Source: Xenopus tropicalis (Eukaryota > Chordata > Amphibia > Anura > Pipidae). Taken from it: 64,000 bases of DNA. Numbering within the stretch: the stretch's first letter is position 1; every line of letters begins with the position of its first letter. Under the pieces are notes generated by a model that did not search any database, was not told the DNA's origin, and was given only the letters and a program-made list of their open reading frames with translations. The stretch is from the NCBI RefSeq assembly GCF_000004195.4, contig NC_030678.2:92586904-92650903 (forward strand). The letters run 5' to 3'. This document shows, one piece after another, positions 37,781 through 51,282 of the stretch. The position numbers and the translations under genes were made by a program.

Positions 37781-38764
37781 TTAGTTTTTACCTTTACTCC
37801 TCCTTTAAGGCGCAACATTTCTAGTCTAATACTTTGATGTTTCTTTAAGTACAGGACCCACTTGCACCTGGCATCATTGCCTTCTCTGCCCTGCATTGCA
37901 TTTTCAGTCCACAGCAAGGCACAAAGCACAACAGCACAGACCATGAGCAATATGTAAGGTTATAGGCTCTAAGAGGTGCAACTCTGGGCACTTTAGTTGG
38001 AAGTTAGTGTTGTTTTACAAACAAGCTGTGAGTTTCTTAAAACAAATAAGAAATACCACTATTATTTTCAGATTTGATTGAAAACACTTCCTTTCCATTA
38101 GTTAGCATTTCTTAGATATACAATAAAAATGCAAGCATAATTAAGTGCTTAGCACGCTGAATCATAAACTAGCGGCACGGAGCATAAATATTAAATATTT
38201 GCCAGTTCATTTTGTCTAGAATGTGTCCTGCAAAATGTTGGAGCAACTGCAACAGTCACTTAGTTCTTGTCACATTTTATTTTATGGGGATATGGGCAGG
38301 AGGGTAGAACATATTTCTACCATACAGAGTGTTCTCTGCCAGCAAACAATAAATATAAATGCAGGTAGAGAAGAAATGTTGTCCCAGGCATTTATCCAGA
38401 ATATTCTATCTGATAATAGCAGAACTATGTGTACAAGGTTATTTTAATAAGTCACCTACAGGCCCTGACTCTGCTTTCCCCTACATTTAACTGATCAAAA
38501 CTAGTCAGACATCCAGCTTTGTTCTAAACGCACAACTATTTATTATTCTAACTTCCATATCAGGTTAATCATAACTGTGAGAACTGTTGATGCAACAAGC
38601 TTAGGAAACTGCAATGTTCAAGAGATGTTACGCTATATTAACAAGTTAACGTCAGATACGGTCCAGTAATAAACCTGTACACCAACAAGGCCCTGAGGGC
38701 ATAGAGGAAAACATTTTTTTCTTTTAAATTGTTTATATTATTGACTACAGAGTAATGTAATTTA

Positions 38765-38965
38765 GATTGTAAGCTCTACAGGTAAGGACCTCTATCCTCT
38801 TGTCTCTTTGATCCTTAAGTTATTGCAACTGTACCTTATTTGTATTTATTATCATACTTTGTATTTATCTATTATTATTTTAATAAACCCCTGTTATAGT
38901 AATCTATTCTACTGTAAAGCGCTGCATACCTAAGTAGTGCTTTATAAATAAAGATATGTATACAA
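38765..38965 (+). mobile_element. Solo LINE 3' end
   Basis: 'ttgtaagctctacaggtaagga' (gagctt.. in the other orientation elsewhere) leads to ctgtaaagcgctgcatac and gtgctttataaataaagata. It is the same 3' UTR as 17419-17657 but in the opposite orientation. Confidence 0.65.
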
Positions 38966-39356
38966 AACCCACACTAGTTAGCCACTAAGGCTGCCTTAGC
39001 AAGGGATCTGTGTAATGTGAAAAATAGCACTATAATTTACAGTACATGCATATTTAAAGCAGTGACTACAGGACAGCATTTTGCTAGGGATTAGGACTGT
39101 AGAGGGACACAGCAGACTAGCTTTCCAATCATTTTTCTTGTACCCATTTATGCACTTTCAGTTCTGCCATTTTGCAGGCAGCAGATTCTAAAGCAAGGCA
39201 GAACAGACATGGAGGGAGTTAAAATGAAGCTCTCTGTGCTTAGGTCACAGTATATGTAGTTTGTAGGGTTTTCTTTGGGCCACAGAACTGAAAAATAAAA
39301 ATATCACACATACAGACACATATACACTTCTGTGTAAATGCACCCAAAGATCATTA

Positions 39357-39605
<249 letters not shown>

Positions 39606-40204
39606 TTACCAAACAGCTATATAAATACTAAGCAAGAAATTCTTTACAGAACATATCAAAAATAGTACGCAAAATACAAATTATAGGGTCAACTTTTTTA
39701 AAGTACAAAACTTGCAGTTATTCTGTTTGTATCCCAAAATCACATTGTAACTGTAGCATTATATCCAAATTTCACTTGGAATGAATGGAAATAAATAATG
39801 ATCCAATGTAGCTACAGCATTTTCAGAAACAAGTCAGTCAAATCTAGCAGGGTAGGCTCTAAAGGCTTTTCCATGTGGAAAACTATTCTATTGCTTAAAA
39901 GTCCCTCATATCCTAACTGTTTTGAAATGTAAAATGTAACTTCATTTTGGGTTTAAATGAATAATGGGGCATAGCCTATTACTAATCAAATCATCATTAC
40001 AGACCATATTGGCTAATATAAAATCATATGCAATAAAACTTACTCGTTATATCCTGAACATGGTTACTGCTAGGTAAAAATGTACTGACCATCTCACATT
40101 TAACAGCTTCTTATCAAAATGTTTTCTCCCCAAGTGAGAAACGCATCAAGGAGTCAAGATTCATATGGGAGAAAGCACTGCTCAAAACAGGATGGCAAAA
40201 CACA

Positions 40205-40316
40205 GTCTGAGACATTTATCAAAACTGGGCAAATTTAACGCACATCAGAAATTTCCGTATTTAATACAAATTTTTCCCAAACGTCCGAAATTCGGACTTT
40301 GATAAATCAGCCCCTT
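40205..40316. mobile_element. MITE fragment, foldback family relative
   Basis: It contains 'cgtccgaaattcgg' and the right end ctttgataaatcagcccc, resembling the 37292 family ends. The left end 'gacatttatcaaaactgg' is weak. Confidence 0.5.
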
Positions 40317-41249
40317 ATTGTTTTATTTTTTAACTTAAGTTAAAAATTATGGAATTGGGTTAATTTTTCTCCTGCTGCCCTACAAGAAGATTGTCTTGTA
40401 TTTTAATCTTGGTTTTAAGTGGAACTTATAAATTTGTTCCATGTGGGAAAATTTATAACTAATAATGGAGTACAGTAAATCATGCTAAAGGGTTTTGTTA
40501 TATTTTGTTACCCTTTAATCAACAGTGTTGGCACAAATTAGATTGAATTTACAATTTAAAGATTTTGGTGTTTATTTTAAACCTAAGATTAAACGACTAG
40601 GAACAGCATAAATTTTTAATTGATAAACCAGACATGATCCTGTATATATAGCCATCTAAATAAAGCCCCACCTACTCTACCTGTTCATAAACTACCACCA
40701 AAACCTCTGAAAAGAAATACCCCCCATATAATCTTTCTAGAAATGATGCAGAATTGTCAATATTGCAGACATTCCACATTAATCATTTCAGAAATTAATT
40801 TGTGGCTTTTTCATTTGGTTTGTTATTAATTCAAGTAAAATCTGTTTTTTGCAATTTTTACCTCTTTCAAATAGGGGCCCCAGCTTTGCTACATTATCAG
40901 GGACCACATTACTCTTACTCCAAGTCTGCTGATAGAATCAAGTTAATGATCTGAAGCACCTCAAAATATTCACTCCAATGTTATTACAATAGCTCTTTAC
41001 TTGTAAATTCACTTTCTGACTTTTTGTAATCATTCCCTTATGAAGCTCCCTTGCCATGTTGTCGGTTCTGTATGTTGCTATATGTTGCTAACATAAGATA
41101 CCCATTTGCTGTGCTGCTAGTGTATGGGAATGTGCTTGAGAAAGCATTTATTTCTTTTCTGATCTCTATTATTTTCTCTCAGTTCATTTCAGCAACAGAT
41201 AAAACATATTTTCAAGCAATTTTGAATATGTAACTGGAGAGTTGGATTT

Positions 41250-41530
41250 ACAAGCCTTGAAGGCTAAGGACAGAACAGAAGTGATTCTTCCGCTAAATCT
41301 TCCGTTTGCACCACTGCCTAAAATGTAATTCGGCTTTCTCTTATAGCTTTTTACCTCATGCTGCCATCTAAATTAGGCCACAGATAAAGCTTCTTGTATA
41401 TTTTAAGCTCAGAACCATCAGTGTCACAGAGCCGAGAGGTAAACAGATGCCTTTGCAGTTTAAGCGAGGCAATGGGCAGATGTTCCTATTCACTCTCCTG
41501 TTGTGTGCAGGACAAACATATTGTATCTAC
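41250..41530. other. Repeat-free intronic stretch, candidate conserved noncoding element
   Basis: A non-repetitive, balanced segment between AT-rich sequence and a hAT element. It has no open frame, inverted ends or similarity to the rest of the window. Alignment is needed. Confidence 0.22.
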
Positions 41531-41698
41531 TTCACACTGACAACATGCATTACCCACTCTTCCAATTGAGAAGTTGAAGATAAGGGCAGGCTTTATCAGA
41601 ACACCCAGCTACTGGCACTGCCCACAGTGAGATATTAAACAAATACAACTAACAATACAGCTAATGTTCTGGAATGGCAATAAGTGATCTACCTAGAC

Positions 41699-42776
41699 CA
41701 GTGCTGTCCAATGTCTGTGGTACAGAGGGCTGGAATTTTTCTGGCCTACATGGTGAAGGGCCAATAATGGAAGTCAGTTTTGCCACACCCAGTTTAAACC
41801 ACACCCATATTATCACAAGCGCTTTTAAGACCATACCCACATAAAAGGTGGTAGCAGACCAAAAAAACAAATAATTGGTACCCACTGCAGAGATATCACC
41901 CATCACTTATATGCGAAAGAAGTTTATTATATAGACATACCCTTAATTCCATTTGCCAGCTTCTGCCCTGTGGATAGCACAGAAACTCTACAAATGCTAA
42001 CAAAGTCCCAGAACCAATCCCTGCCAGATTCACCTTCCACAGGCCACACACTGGTAGCATAGGGCAGGCTGAGTATGGCACATACAGGCAGCATAGGGCA
42101 GGCAGAGTATGGCACACATAGACAGGGAAAGCAGAGTACAGCATACAGGCAGCATAGGGCAGGCAGAGTATGGCACACATAGATAGGGAAAGCAGAGTAC
42201 AGCATACATAGGCAGCATAGGGAAGGCAGAGTATGGCACACAGGCAGCGTAGGGTAGGCAGAGTATGGCACACACACGCAGGGTAGAAAAGGGCAGGCAG
42301 AGTAGGGAATCGACTTGCAATGCAAAAAGTTGAAATAAACATATACCTCTTTGCATTGCGAGTGGATTTGTGCCTTTTTTTCTGTGCGTGTTACTGGTGG
42401 GAAGGTACCAGTTATATCCACCTGCACCCTACATTTCTTTTTTTGTTTTGGTAAGAGTATGGAAGGATGGAAACCTATCATGTCTATTTAAGTAACTAAT
42501 CATGACCACTCAAAGATGAACAGTTTGTACTGCAGTACATAGAGTGACCTTCAGTCTGTCTGAGGTGTATACAGGTAAACTCTGTGCCTGGGGTCTTACA
42601 GGTGTGAACAATGCAGGACTTTACAGGTGTGAACAATACCGGGGATTACAACCTGAATCTGAGGTGTGAACAATGCAGGGAGGCCAGTTAATCTTAGTAC
42701 TGATACAATGTATATCTTACACAAATGTAATCAGTCACAGCAGCCAGACAGATAGGGGCCCACAGACCGCCAGTTG
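41699..42776. mobile_element. hAT element, 'cagtgctgtccaa' family, 8-bp TSD, right terminus truncated
   Basis: It starts cagtgctgtccaatgtctg and is flanked by exact 8-bp duplications acctagac at 41691-41698 and 42777-42784. The right end stops at ...gaccgccagttg, lacking the final gacagcactg seen in the sister copy at 61667-62313. The interior carries a minisatellite (42048-42300) and a 'gtgtgaacaatgcagg' repeat block. Minus-strand frames of up to 184 codons across it come from the minisatellite and are not genes. Confidence 0.85.
42048..42300. repeat. Minisatellite inside the hAT element
   Basis: Roughly 30-45-bp units of the type ggcagcatagggcaggcaga followed by gtatggcacaca repeat about six times with drift. 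The sister element at 61990-62150 has the same motif in inverted orientation with different units. Confidence 0.85.
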
Positions 42777-42816
42777 ACCTAGACAATCAGCGCTATGTCA
42801 CAAGTGGTGTCTTTAA

Positions 42817-43326
42817 AGTGGACCTGTCATCCAGACATAAAAAGCTGTATAATAAAAGCCCTTTTCAAATTAAACAAGAAACCCAATATCATTTGTTATT
42901 ACCACATCCATACCCATTATAAAAGCATTTAAAAATTCCAGCTGTCAATCATATATTGCCTGCCCCGCCTCTATGCCTTAGGCATAGAGGTGGGGAAGAG
43001 AGTTACTTTCACTCTCAACTCAAAAATTTTTAGATGTTGCTGCCCTCCTCACGTTCCCCCTCCCTCTGCACCATGTAATTTTGTAACCAGTGTATGGACA
43101 TGGGCATCATGTCCCCCCATACTGGCACAGAAACAAGATTTTGACCGGATGCAATGCCTGCTTTGATAAGTGTCCACAAAATGGTGCCGGCCTGCTTGCT
43201 GCATTTGTGAATTCCAAGGCTGAGGAGAATAAAATCAAAATATATATAGTGTAAGTAAAGTTTATTTTGCTTGACAAACACAATAGAAAAGAATTTGAAA
43301 TAATTTCTTAAGGTGACAGGTCCCCT
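42817..43326. mobile_element. TTAA-flanked MITE (T2/Kolobok-like), 510 bp
   Basis: Ends agtggacctgtcatcc and aggtgacaggtcccct are inverted and flanked by TTAA at 42813-42816 and 43327-43330. A perfect palindrome, cctctatgccttaggcatag followed by agg, sits near 42970. It shares internal blocks with 8051-8286. Confidence 0.75.
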
Positions 43327-44125
43327 TTAAGCATTCTGTTATGACATTATAATGTAGCATAAAAATTTCTGAGAAAAATATGAGCATATTTTACTAGCCA
43401 GGTATAATTCTAAATTACCTACAATTTGTTCTACTCTCTCACAAACTACCACAACATTACATCAATCCAAACTTTGTCATGTGCATTGCTGCACATTATA
43501 ACATAATGTGGCAATGTATAATTGAGCACTGTACGCTGATATTGGTAATGACTCACAACTAAACACCCACAATGAATACGACCTGAACAAAGGCCATTAA
43601 ATATTATGTAATGATACCATGTACTGACACGGAACAAAATTCTCTTCAATTTCAGCAACCATCTATAAATGCACTACGTTTAAATGCCACATGTGCCAGC
43701 AATCAAGGGATATTTATTTCTTCCAACAGATTTTTATTTGGTCTGATGTATCAGCTCCTACACATACAAATGCTATTCTTATTTGGCAGATATCTTAATG
43801 TAAAATATGTGTGTTCCACAACAGCGTTTTCTATAGTAATGCTCATTTGGCAATTTGAAGCTATGCACAACAGCCCTAAAAGTCACAGGATCCAGTTGTA
43901 AAATAGCTTGTTTATTTCTTAGCTTTAAATAAATCTGTTTCACAAATGTTTTGGAAATGTTGTGATCTCCTCAACATATTTGTTCCTTGCTGCAAACAAT
44001 AAAGTTATATTGTTTGGCAGTTAGGCATTGCAAATTGGTAAACATACAGTAATTGATTTGTTAGATCAGGAAGCAAACTGACAGACACATGTTCCTCAGC
44101 CTAAGGCCAGTGGCCAATATATAGG

Positions 44126-44220
44126 TCAGTGGCACAGCTACATAACTAAGGGACTACCCAGTCAGCTGCCCACCCGCTCCAGTCCCCACTCATGAACCCA
44201 TTTTCCCTGGCTCAGAGCAA
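44126..44220. mobile_element. hAT-like repeat fragment, 'cagtggcacagctac'
   Basis: It starts tcagtggcacagctacataac and has the GC-rich interior expected of the family seen at 3871. No duplication was found. Confidence 0.3.
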
Positions 44221-44676
44221 GTGGAACAGGGCCCTGATGGTGGCTGCACCTTCTGTGGATTGCCATGAATCTTTACTTTCTGCTGTGGTAGCCATACAAC
44301 CCAGAGAACCACTATCGGCTGGGATATTAATGTAGCTAGAGAAGTTAGACATACCCAACATTTACACCACATAGACCGCAGTTATTTTTACTCAGATATC
44401 AAGCTGCTGCTAGGTATAGTGGTGGTTCAAACATTAGTCTGGGTAGTGTGAGTCTTATACTAATTACTACCTTGTTTGTATTTCATAGATTCTTTGTTTA
44501 TGAATTTATTTTTTAACTGATTCCAGGGGATTTAAAATGTTTAATTAATATGGCTGCTAATTCATTTTAATGCAGTCTTGAACACTTGTTTTTTTATTAT
44601 ATGCTAGCACTATTTCTATTTAAATTTATATTAAAGGCTTGGATTTGGTTGGGCTAAACACTAAGGATTTGGCTTA

Positions 44677-44921
44677 GGGCAGGGGTACACGGGGAGATTA
44701 GTGGCCCAGCGGCAAACCTTTTTTGTCGCGGGTGACTAATCTACCTGCAATGCCATCCCACCGGCTAGAATGTAAATCACGAGTGGGATGGCATATGCAT
44801 CGCTGCGATGTCCCGCAGTAGCCCGAAGTTGCCTTGAGAAAATGGCATTGCTGGGAGATTAGTTGCCCGTGACAACGAAGATTTGTCGCTGGGCGACTAA
44901 TCTCCCCGTGTAACCCTGCCC
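44677..44921. mobile_element. Harbinger-type hairpin MITE, TTA TSD
   Basis: Ends gggcaggggtacacgggg and ccccgtgtaaccctgccc are flanked by TTA at 44674-44676 and 44922-44924. It is an older relative of 51283-51547 and shares gagattagt.gcccg and its complement in both halves. Confidence 0.8.
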
Positions 44922-46239
44922 TTAATCTAAGTAACAAAAAATGCAAATCAGGCTAGCAAATACAGCCATATATCACACATGCTTACTTTCTATTAGTGGG
45001 CTGTATAGAAAAAAAGTATCCATATACCATATATCCAGTATACTATCTCTACAACCTCAAACCCGGCACTGGGTATACCAACTGAAGACATGAATGGTTT
45101 ACAGAATACACCCTTCATCAAACAGCAGTTCCCTTCTGTGAGTTTGTGTGGCCTACCACTTTAGACCCCCCCCTGCTTCAGGTTGTCTTCACTGCAATCA
45201 CCAACACAAAGCATGTACACTTAAAACAAGGTCCAGATTGGCGCCAAACACGCATGCTACTATGGGGAGATTGCAAAGAGAAAAACCTGAAGTGATGCAA
45301 GATTGTGTACACCAACTCCACTGTGCTTCCATATATTTTTTAGCCAGGAAAGTTGGTGAGGTCCCACTGGCCTGGTTCAGGCTTTCTACAAAAAAGTTAA
45401 TGTTTGATTATCTCTATACCAAATGTATTATCTGTCTGAGAATGCTGGACATTATTTCCAAAAAATGACTGGCACAGAATTATGTTCTAAACGATCATAT
45501 TTACCTAAGGAATACATTGTTTTGCATCTCATAAAGTGACATGTTATCATAAACTTTTAGGGCTGGAAGCTGTTAACTTTCTCTACTTCTGAAGACATAA
45601 GATCAGTCCATATACATATATATTTTTTTTTTTGCTAGTCTGAGAAACCAAATATACTTTGAACCATTCTCTGGAGAATTAGGATCCCCGGGGTTCTGCT
45701 TCACAAAATGCCTTAAAATATAATTAAATGCTCTTTGAGTTAAAGTTTACCCTTCCTGTATATTGCCTACAGCAAAGGCTAAATTAATCATATATATATT
45801 ACTGGTGAATAAAAGCTCTTGAACAGGAAAAGTGCTTGAAATCCATGTTAACCTAACCTAAATCCAGATATGAAACAGGATGGTGTTTTTATAACTAAGC
45901 CCCAAAGGATAATATAATGAGTAGTGAGTTTTACTTTTCTAAACACAGATTTTTCTCACCACTCGATGTATATCTAGGCCAAAGACAATCTTTAAAAGCA
46001 AAAAAAAGAGTTCATATTATGGCTCTTATTGTTTACACAGATGCAGGGACGCTGTGCCATTTCAGAACTACCACTGTGTGCTTCCTTGTACTCAGGTGTT
46101 TGCACTAACAAAACTATCACTTATTCTTCTAACAACAAAGAACATCTTCTGCTCCAAGAAGCACCAGTGCAGAACTCCTCAGGAACATCTTGTCTTATTT
46201 TTAAAAAAAAATAAAAAAAAAGTCTTATACAGTAGTGAT

Positions 46240-46242
<3 letters not shown>

Positions 46243-46298
<56 letters not shown>
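46243..46298. repeat. (AT)28 microsatellite
   Basis: 56 bases of uninterrupted AT alternation. The tyrosine/isoleucine-only frames on both strands arise from it and are not coding. Confidence 0.95.
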
Positions 46299-46301
<3 letters not shown>

Positions 46302-47329
46302 ACTGTATATGTTTAAATGGGTTATTTCCCAAATTATGTAATCTGACTAAATCTATGCACACAGGTGGCCCTAAGAATACCTTGGAAAGCCACATCCCAC
46401 CCTCAGGTCTACAGTTGAACAGTCTTAATGGATTCTTTTGTTCCCTCGTTCCCCTGACTGTGAAAATAAAGCTTGCAGATGATATCCAGATTCATTTAGA
46501 AAACCCTTCACTTACTTCCAATATTCAGACCTAGATATCCAACTGCCTTTCAGTTATCTACTCCTGGAAGAATCAAGGTCACCTATAGCTGAACCTGACA
46601 AAAACCTTAATTATAGCCTTTCCAACTAAACTTGATAGTAGTATGTTGTACCGCACTACTGATCAAAACAGGATAGTGAAACAGGGCTCTACAGTAAGTA
46701 GTTCCCAAAGCTTGCATTTTCGAATTCACTCAATCAGTCAATAAAGTGTATGACATACTTTACATTGTTTTATCTAAAACTGGTCTAACTCCTCCTTTTA
46801 TGATTACTAACCTTGTTGATTCAGCCCACTGCTTGGGAGTAATGTTCCCTTTCCTTAGCTAATTTTTTTATTTAGTAAAAAGGGAGTTAAAGCTGCTCCA
46901 GTTTTGGTTCAAAATTAAATAATGTCTATCCTTGTGACTCCTATGAGGCACAGTATGTAAGTGATACATCATGAAATGATAAGAGAGATCCTTCCCCTGT
47001 TTCTCAGTCAGTATTTCTAAATCCCTTTGACAAAGGACTGTGTTCTGAAAAGTTGGGGTTTTCTCAATCCACACGTGTTTGCTTTTTCTGTTTTATTACA
47101 TTTTGTCCAACTGGTGGTATGTATATTATGCATTGTAATTGTACCTACTGTTTTGTAAATATTTACACTATAAAGAGCATTATATGTTAAACATATCATT
47201 TGCTGCCTTTTTGTGGTTAGTAGGTATGCATTGAGTAATTGATTGATTCCTCAGAGAGACTGAGCCAGTAGTGGCACACAGGTTTCCCAAAGAAGGTTTT
47301 AAAATCCCCTGGGGTATGCTCCTCAGTGT

Positions 47330-47343
47330 CCACTAGGTGGAGG
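47330..47343 (+). promoter_or_regulatory. Possible CTCF-type site
   Basis: ccactaggtggagg matches the CTCF core CCASYAGRKGGCR at all but one position (A where C is usual). A single motif match in 64 kb is weak evidence for occupancy. Confidence 0.3.
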
Positions 47344-49388
47344 CACTGCGCTAAAATCCCAGTTCCCAGTACCTTTCACCTGCAAAGGGGACCAAATTTC
47401 CTGTTTATCCAAGTATACAGCCCAAAATAAGTGAGTGTGCCAAGAAAGGGTTACACTCATATTTTGCATAAGCTGGCACTAATGATCTTTATTAGTTACT
47501 AATAGTGTTTACCCCATCCAGTTTCCAACTTCAATCAGGCAGTTTCTACATCCAAAAACAAATTAACAGTGGTCGTGGTGCTTTGATAAATAACTTACAT
47601 GTAGCCTTAAGAAGGCATTTTAACAATGCATAGTATATACACTTGCAAAAAAGCAAAGAGAAAGAAATTTGATAGAAATCAAGGCAGCCGTGTCCAGGCA
47701 ACATTGTATTTTCATGCTAAAGAACTGGCTGCAAGAAGTGTCACTTTTATTTACTGTCAGTATGTAATAGTAAAAGTAGTAGCACTAAATCTGCAAAGAT
47801 GGATTATTGATAAGATGTTCAGGTGCAAATACAGTTCTATGTACATTATATTTTTTTAACAAACAATTTTCCCTTATCAAGCAGTAAAATTAATTCCTTA
47901 TGCATGTATTTTTTCCATTCATATGGTATAGGATGAAGTGAGACAGAGTTAAAAATCTCTTAGCCTGAGAAACTGCAGTTATTCCAGAAGACCAAAGGAG
48001 ACTTACTTTGCACTACATCCTAGCACATATTGAAAATATTAACCATTTTAGGAGCAAATAAAGATATATAAAGAGATATTGAGATTACTGTAATAGACTG
48101 TATCGCACTTTAATGAATATGTCATTAGTTTGCCGATAAGGTCCTCATGTTAAACTACACTAAACTATTCCAGCTGAGGTCTTTATTATTTTCCTTAAAT
48201 ATCTCCAGCCTGAACTGTATTCCAACCATTAAGGAGCAATGAAACATACCTGTTTGTTGCCATAATTAATTGTAAAGATTTAGCAGTATAGCTTTATAAT
48301 CTTTTTAGAACAGTTTAAAAACTTTTACAGATTTTTGTTTTATTATTTATTATTTTTTTCTTAATGTAAAGTTCTAACCTGGGTACAAATCCAGTAACAT
48401 CTGTAGAATATCACATATGTGAACGGTATATGTTAGAGGGTCCCAAACTAGGGGTTACAGCTCCCTCATGGGGGCAAAACTCAGTTGATGTAAAGGATCT
48501 GCTTGAAACCAATTTGGGTGATATTAGGAGTAAGTCCTTGTTTTCTACTCTGGATAATACTGGAACTGTAGCATTATAATTGCCTTTTCATGTACAAATA
48601 TGCAGTAAAGAGATCCTGACCAAATCCTGTGCTTAAGAGCTGTAGCACTAGGTCTAAACGCTTTTCTGTGAAACTTTATGGCAGCTCTCACTCACATGTA
48701 AAAATACAGCTCCTTACACATAAGAAATGATCTGTGCATATGATATTCTTTACCATCATAACATATAGCAAAAACAACTATACCTCTGCCTAGTAAGCAC
48801 AGCCCTGAGCCAGCTAATAGCTGGGTGCTCCACTAAATTTGCTTTACGCATTTCTCTGATGTAATTCCTCTCCTTCTTCTGCTCTGTACATTTTAGGATG
48901 TTGTATGTGTTCCAGGATGCAGGGTGTACATGAGCAACTAGTGCCATTCAACCTGGATCAATACAATCAGCTTACAATCTAAGATTCCTACTCAATTTAT
49001 ACAACACTTACACACCAGCATTAATTTCATAAGAAGCCAATTAACGAGCCTGTTTTTGTGGTTTGGAAGTGTGAAAGGAAACTGGGGTACCTAGAGAAAA
49101 CCTACACAAACATGGGTAGACCTAATACTTGGTCTGAATTGAACTTGTGGCCACATTGTTGCCAATAAGATGTACAAAGATAAAGTAAAGGGCATTGAGC
49201 CACTATTACACTGTGTTGTATACAATTCATCACTATATACTACTGAGATGCTCATCACAACAGCCAATACCTGTGAGATTCCTGCTGCATTGTAACTCAT
49301 CCAAAGGACCCCTGTCCCCCATCCCCTGTACCCAAAAAGCCAGTTGAGCTGTACTGTAATTATGTACACTTGCTGTCAAGCAGTACTA

Positions 49389-49541
<153 letters not shown>

Positions 49542-50022
49542 TCAGAGCAGTAAACCATTCATATAATATAATATATAGGGAAATGTTACATACTGTACTC
49601 AGAAGCCTTTACAAACTAAGAGCATATTTTATACATTGTTTTTAAAGGAATTTATATTCACAATAAATTAGAAATTCACTTATGATTACTTTACATTTTC
49701 CCAATAGGGTTGCAAATGCTCTATCAGTACAACTTTAGGTGGAAACATATATTTAAAATGAAATAATCATCTTTAAGAGGCAACAAAATCCTTACAGTTA
49801 TTTTGCCTCTGAGTTTGTGCCAATGCATAAGATCACTTTAAGATTTCACATGTACAGAGGTCTGATGCCGTTCTGGTTGACTGATCATCACCTTACAGCT
49901 TTTCTTCTAGTTGGCATGATCTCAAGGCTTAAACGGAATATAACTTAATTAAATGCATAAGGAATCTGCCTGGAATGTGATCGAGAAGGGGTGATGTGCC
50001 AGCTGGAAAGGAGGGTCTACAG

Positions 50023-50323
50023 CAGTGATCCCCAACCAGTTGCTTGCAGGCAGCATGTTGCTCACCACCCCCTTTGATGTTGCTTCCAATGGCCTCAACG
50101 TAGGTGCCCATTTTTAAATTTCTGGCTTGAAGGCAAGTTTTGGAAGCCCAGAGACACAATTTTACTCCAAGCAAAGCCTCCTGCAGGCCAGCAGCCCAAA
50201 GCTACCTAATAGCCAATCACAGTACTTATTTGGCATCCTCAATGAACTTTTTTATGCTTGTGTGGCTCACCAACATTTTTTTATACCTGAGTGTGGCTCA
50301 GTAAAAAAGGTTGGGGATCCCTG
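50023..50323. mobile_element. hAT MITE, 'cagtgatccccaacc' family, 8-bp TSD
   Basis: Ends cagtgatccccaaccagt and ggttggggatccctg are inverted and flanked by exact 8-bp duplications gtctacag at 50015-50022 and 50324-50331. The interior contains 'gttgctcaccaccccct' and 'gtgtggctca' phrases, typical of Charlie-like non-autonomous hAT elements. A diverged copy is at 29122-29371. Confidence 0.85.
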
Positions 50324-50809
50324 GTCTACAGCATGGGCAATCACATCAAAAATAAAAATTTCAATATATTCAATATAGAGTGGAAAAAGCAACATAAAAA
50401 AACAACAACAATAATAATAAAAACTACATTAAACTTTATTTGGTAAAGTAAAAAATGCATCTGACAGTGGTCTTTGCTTTCTGAATCTTCATTTATTTCA
50501 TAAATATGCGATTGTACAGCTACAAATACCTGAAAATAATTTACTGGGCCAGATCATTGCTGGTTGCCACTAGAGACTTGTATTAAATGGGGTATTTTAA
50601 TATACGGCACACCTAATGGTTATGATTAAAACAATATAATAGTGTTTTAATCAAGCCTATTCAATAACTAGAAGCAGGTACTAAACTGATTTCTGTCCAT
50701 TATATCTGCTATTATTATATCCGCGTCTCGGCATCATACAATTTACAGTGCACGCAAACAAGCCAAGGAATACATACACGCTAGGCCACATCAGCCAATT
50801 AATGGACAG

Positions 50810-51037
50810 AGTTCTGCCTTTTGCTCCCACACTTCTTCCTGTTACAGTTAGAGCTGCATTATTTCCAGTCATGTGATCTCTGAGGGAGCACACAGACCAT
50901 TACAAAATCAAGGAAAAAGATGTAAAAGGCAATATTTACTGATTTATATATTCCAGTTTGGCAAGATTCTTTAATAGGTCACTTAACATAATATAAAATA
51001 TCTATTTGTTAAGCATTCATTCTGGGGGTATAGCTTC
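50810..51037. mobile_element. TTAA-type MITE remnant
   Basis: It shares 'cttcctgttacagtta', 'gctgcattatttccag' and 'gagggagcacacag' with 34180-34250 (reversed), and ends gggtatagcttccctttaa like 34446-34462. The left boundary is uncertain. Confidence 0.4.
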
Positions 51038-51282
51038 CCTTTAAAAATTTAAGAAAATTCCTGGGAAAAAGTCAGAGTCAGAGATTGTCCTGCGGAATTT
51101 AAGACATTTGAAGAATATGATTTCTGCTGAACAGCTATTGACATTTAAAATATTAAAGTATAATATAATTATATATTTTTTTCTTCAGTCTAGGTTGCCA
51201 GGGCTAATTGTCTTTTCTGTTATGCCCTAAAATTGGCGCCAGCTGTAAATATTAGTGAAAGGCCTTTATATACGTTCTCTAA

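Noticed and set aside
41896..42481. Overlapping minus-strand frames up to 184 codons rich in Cys, Leu, Pro and Tyr
   Set aside because: They are translations of the hAT element's minisatellite in three frames. All frames stay open because of the repeat unit, so this is not a gene.
46054..46341. Frames with long Tyr-Ile alternation on both strands
   Set aside because: They are the direct product of the (AT)28 microsatellite.
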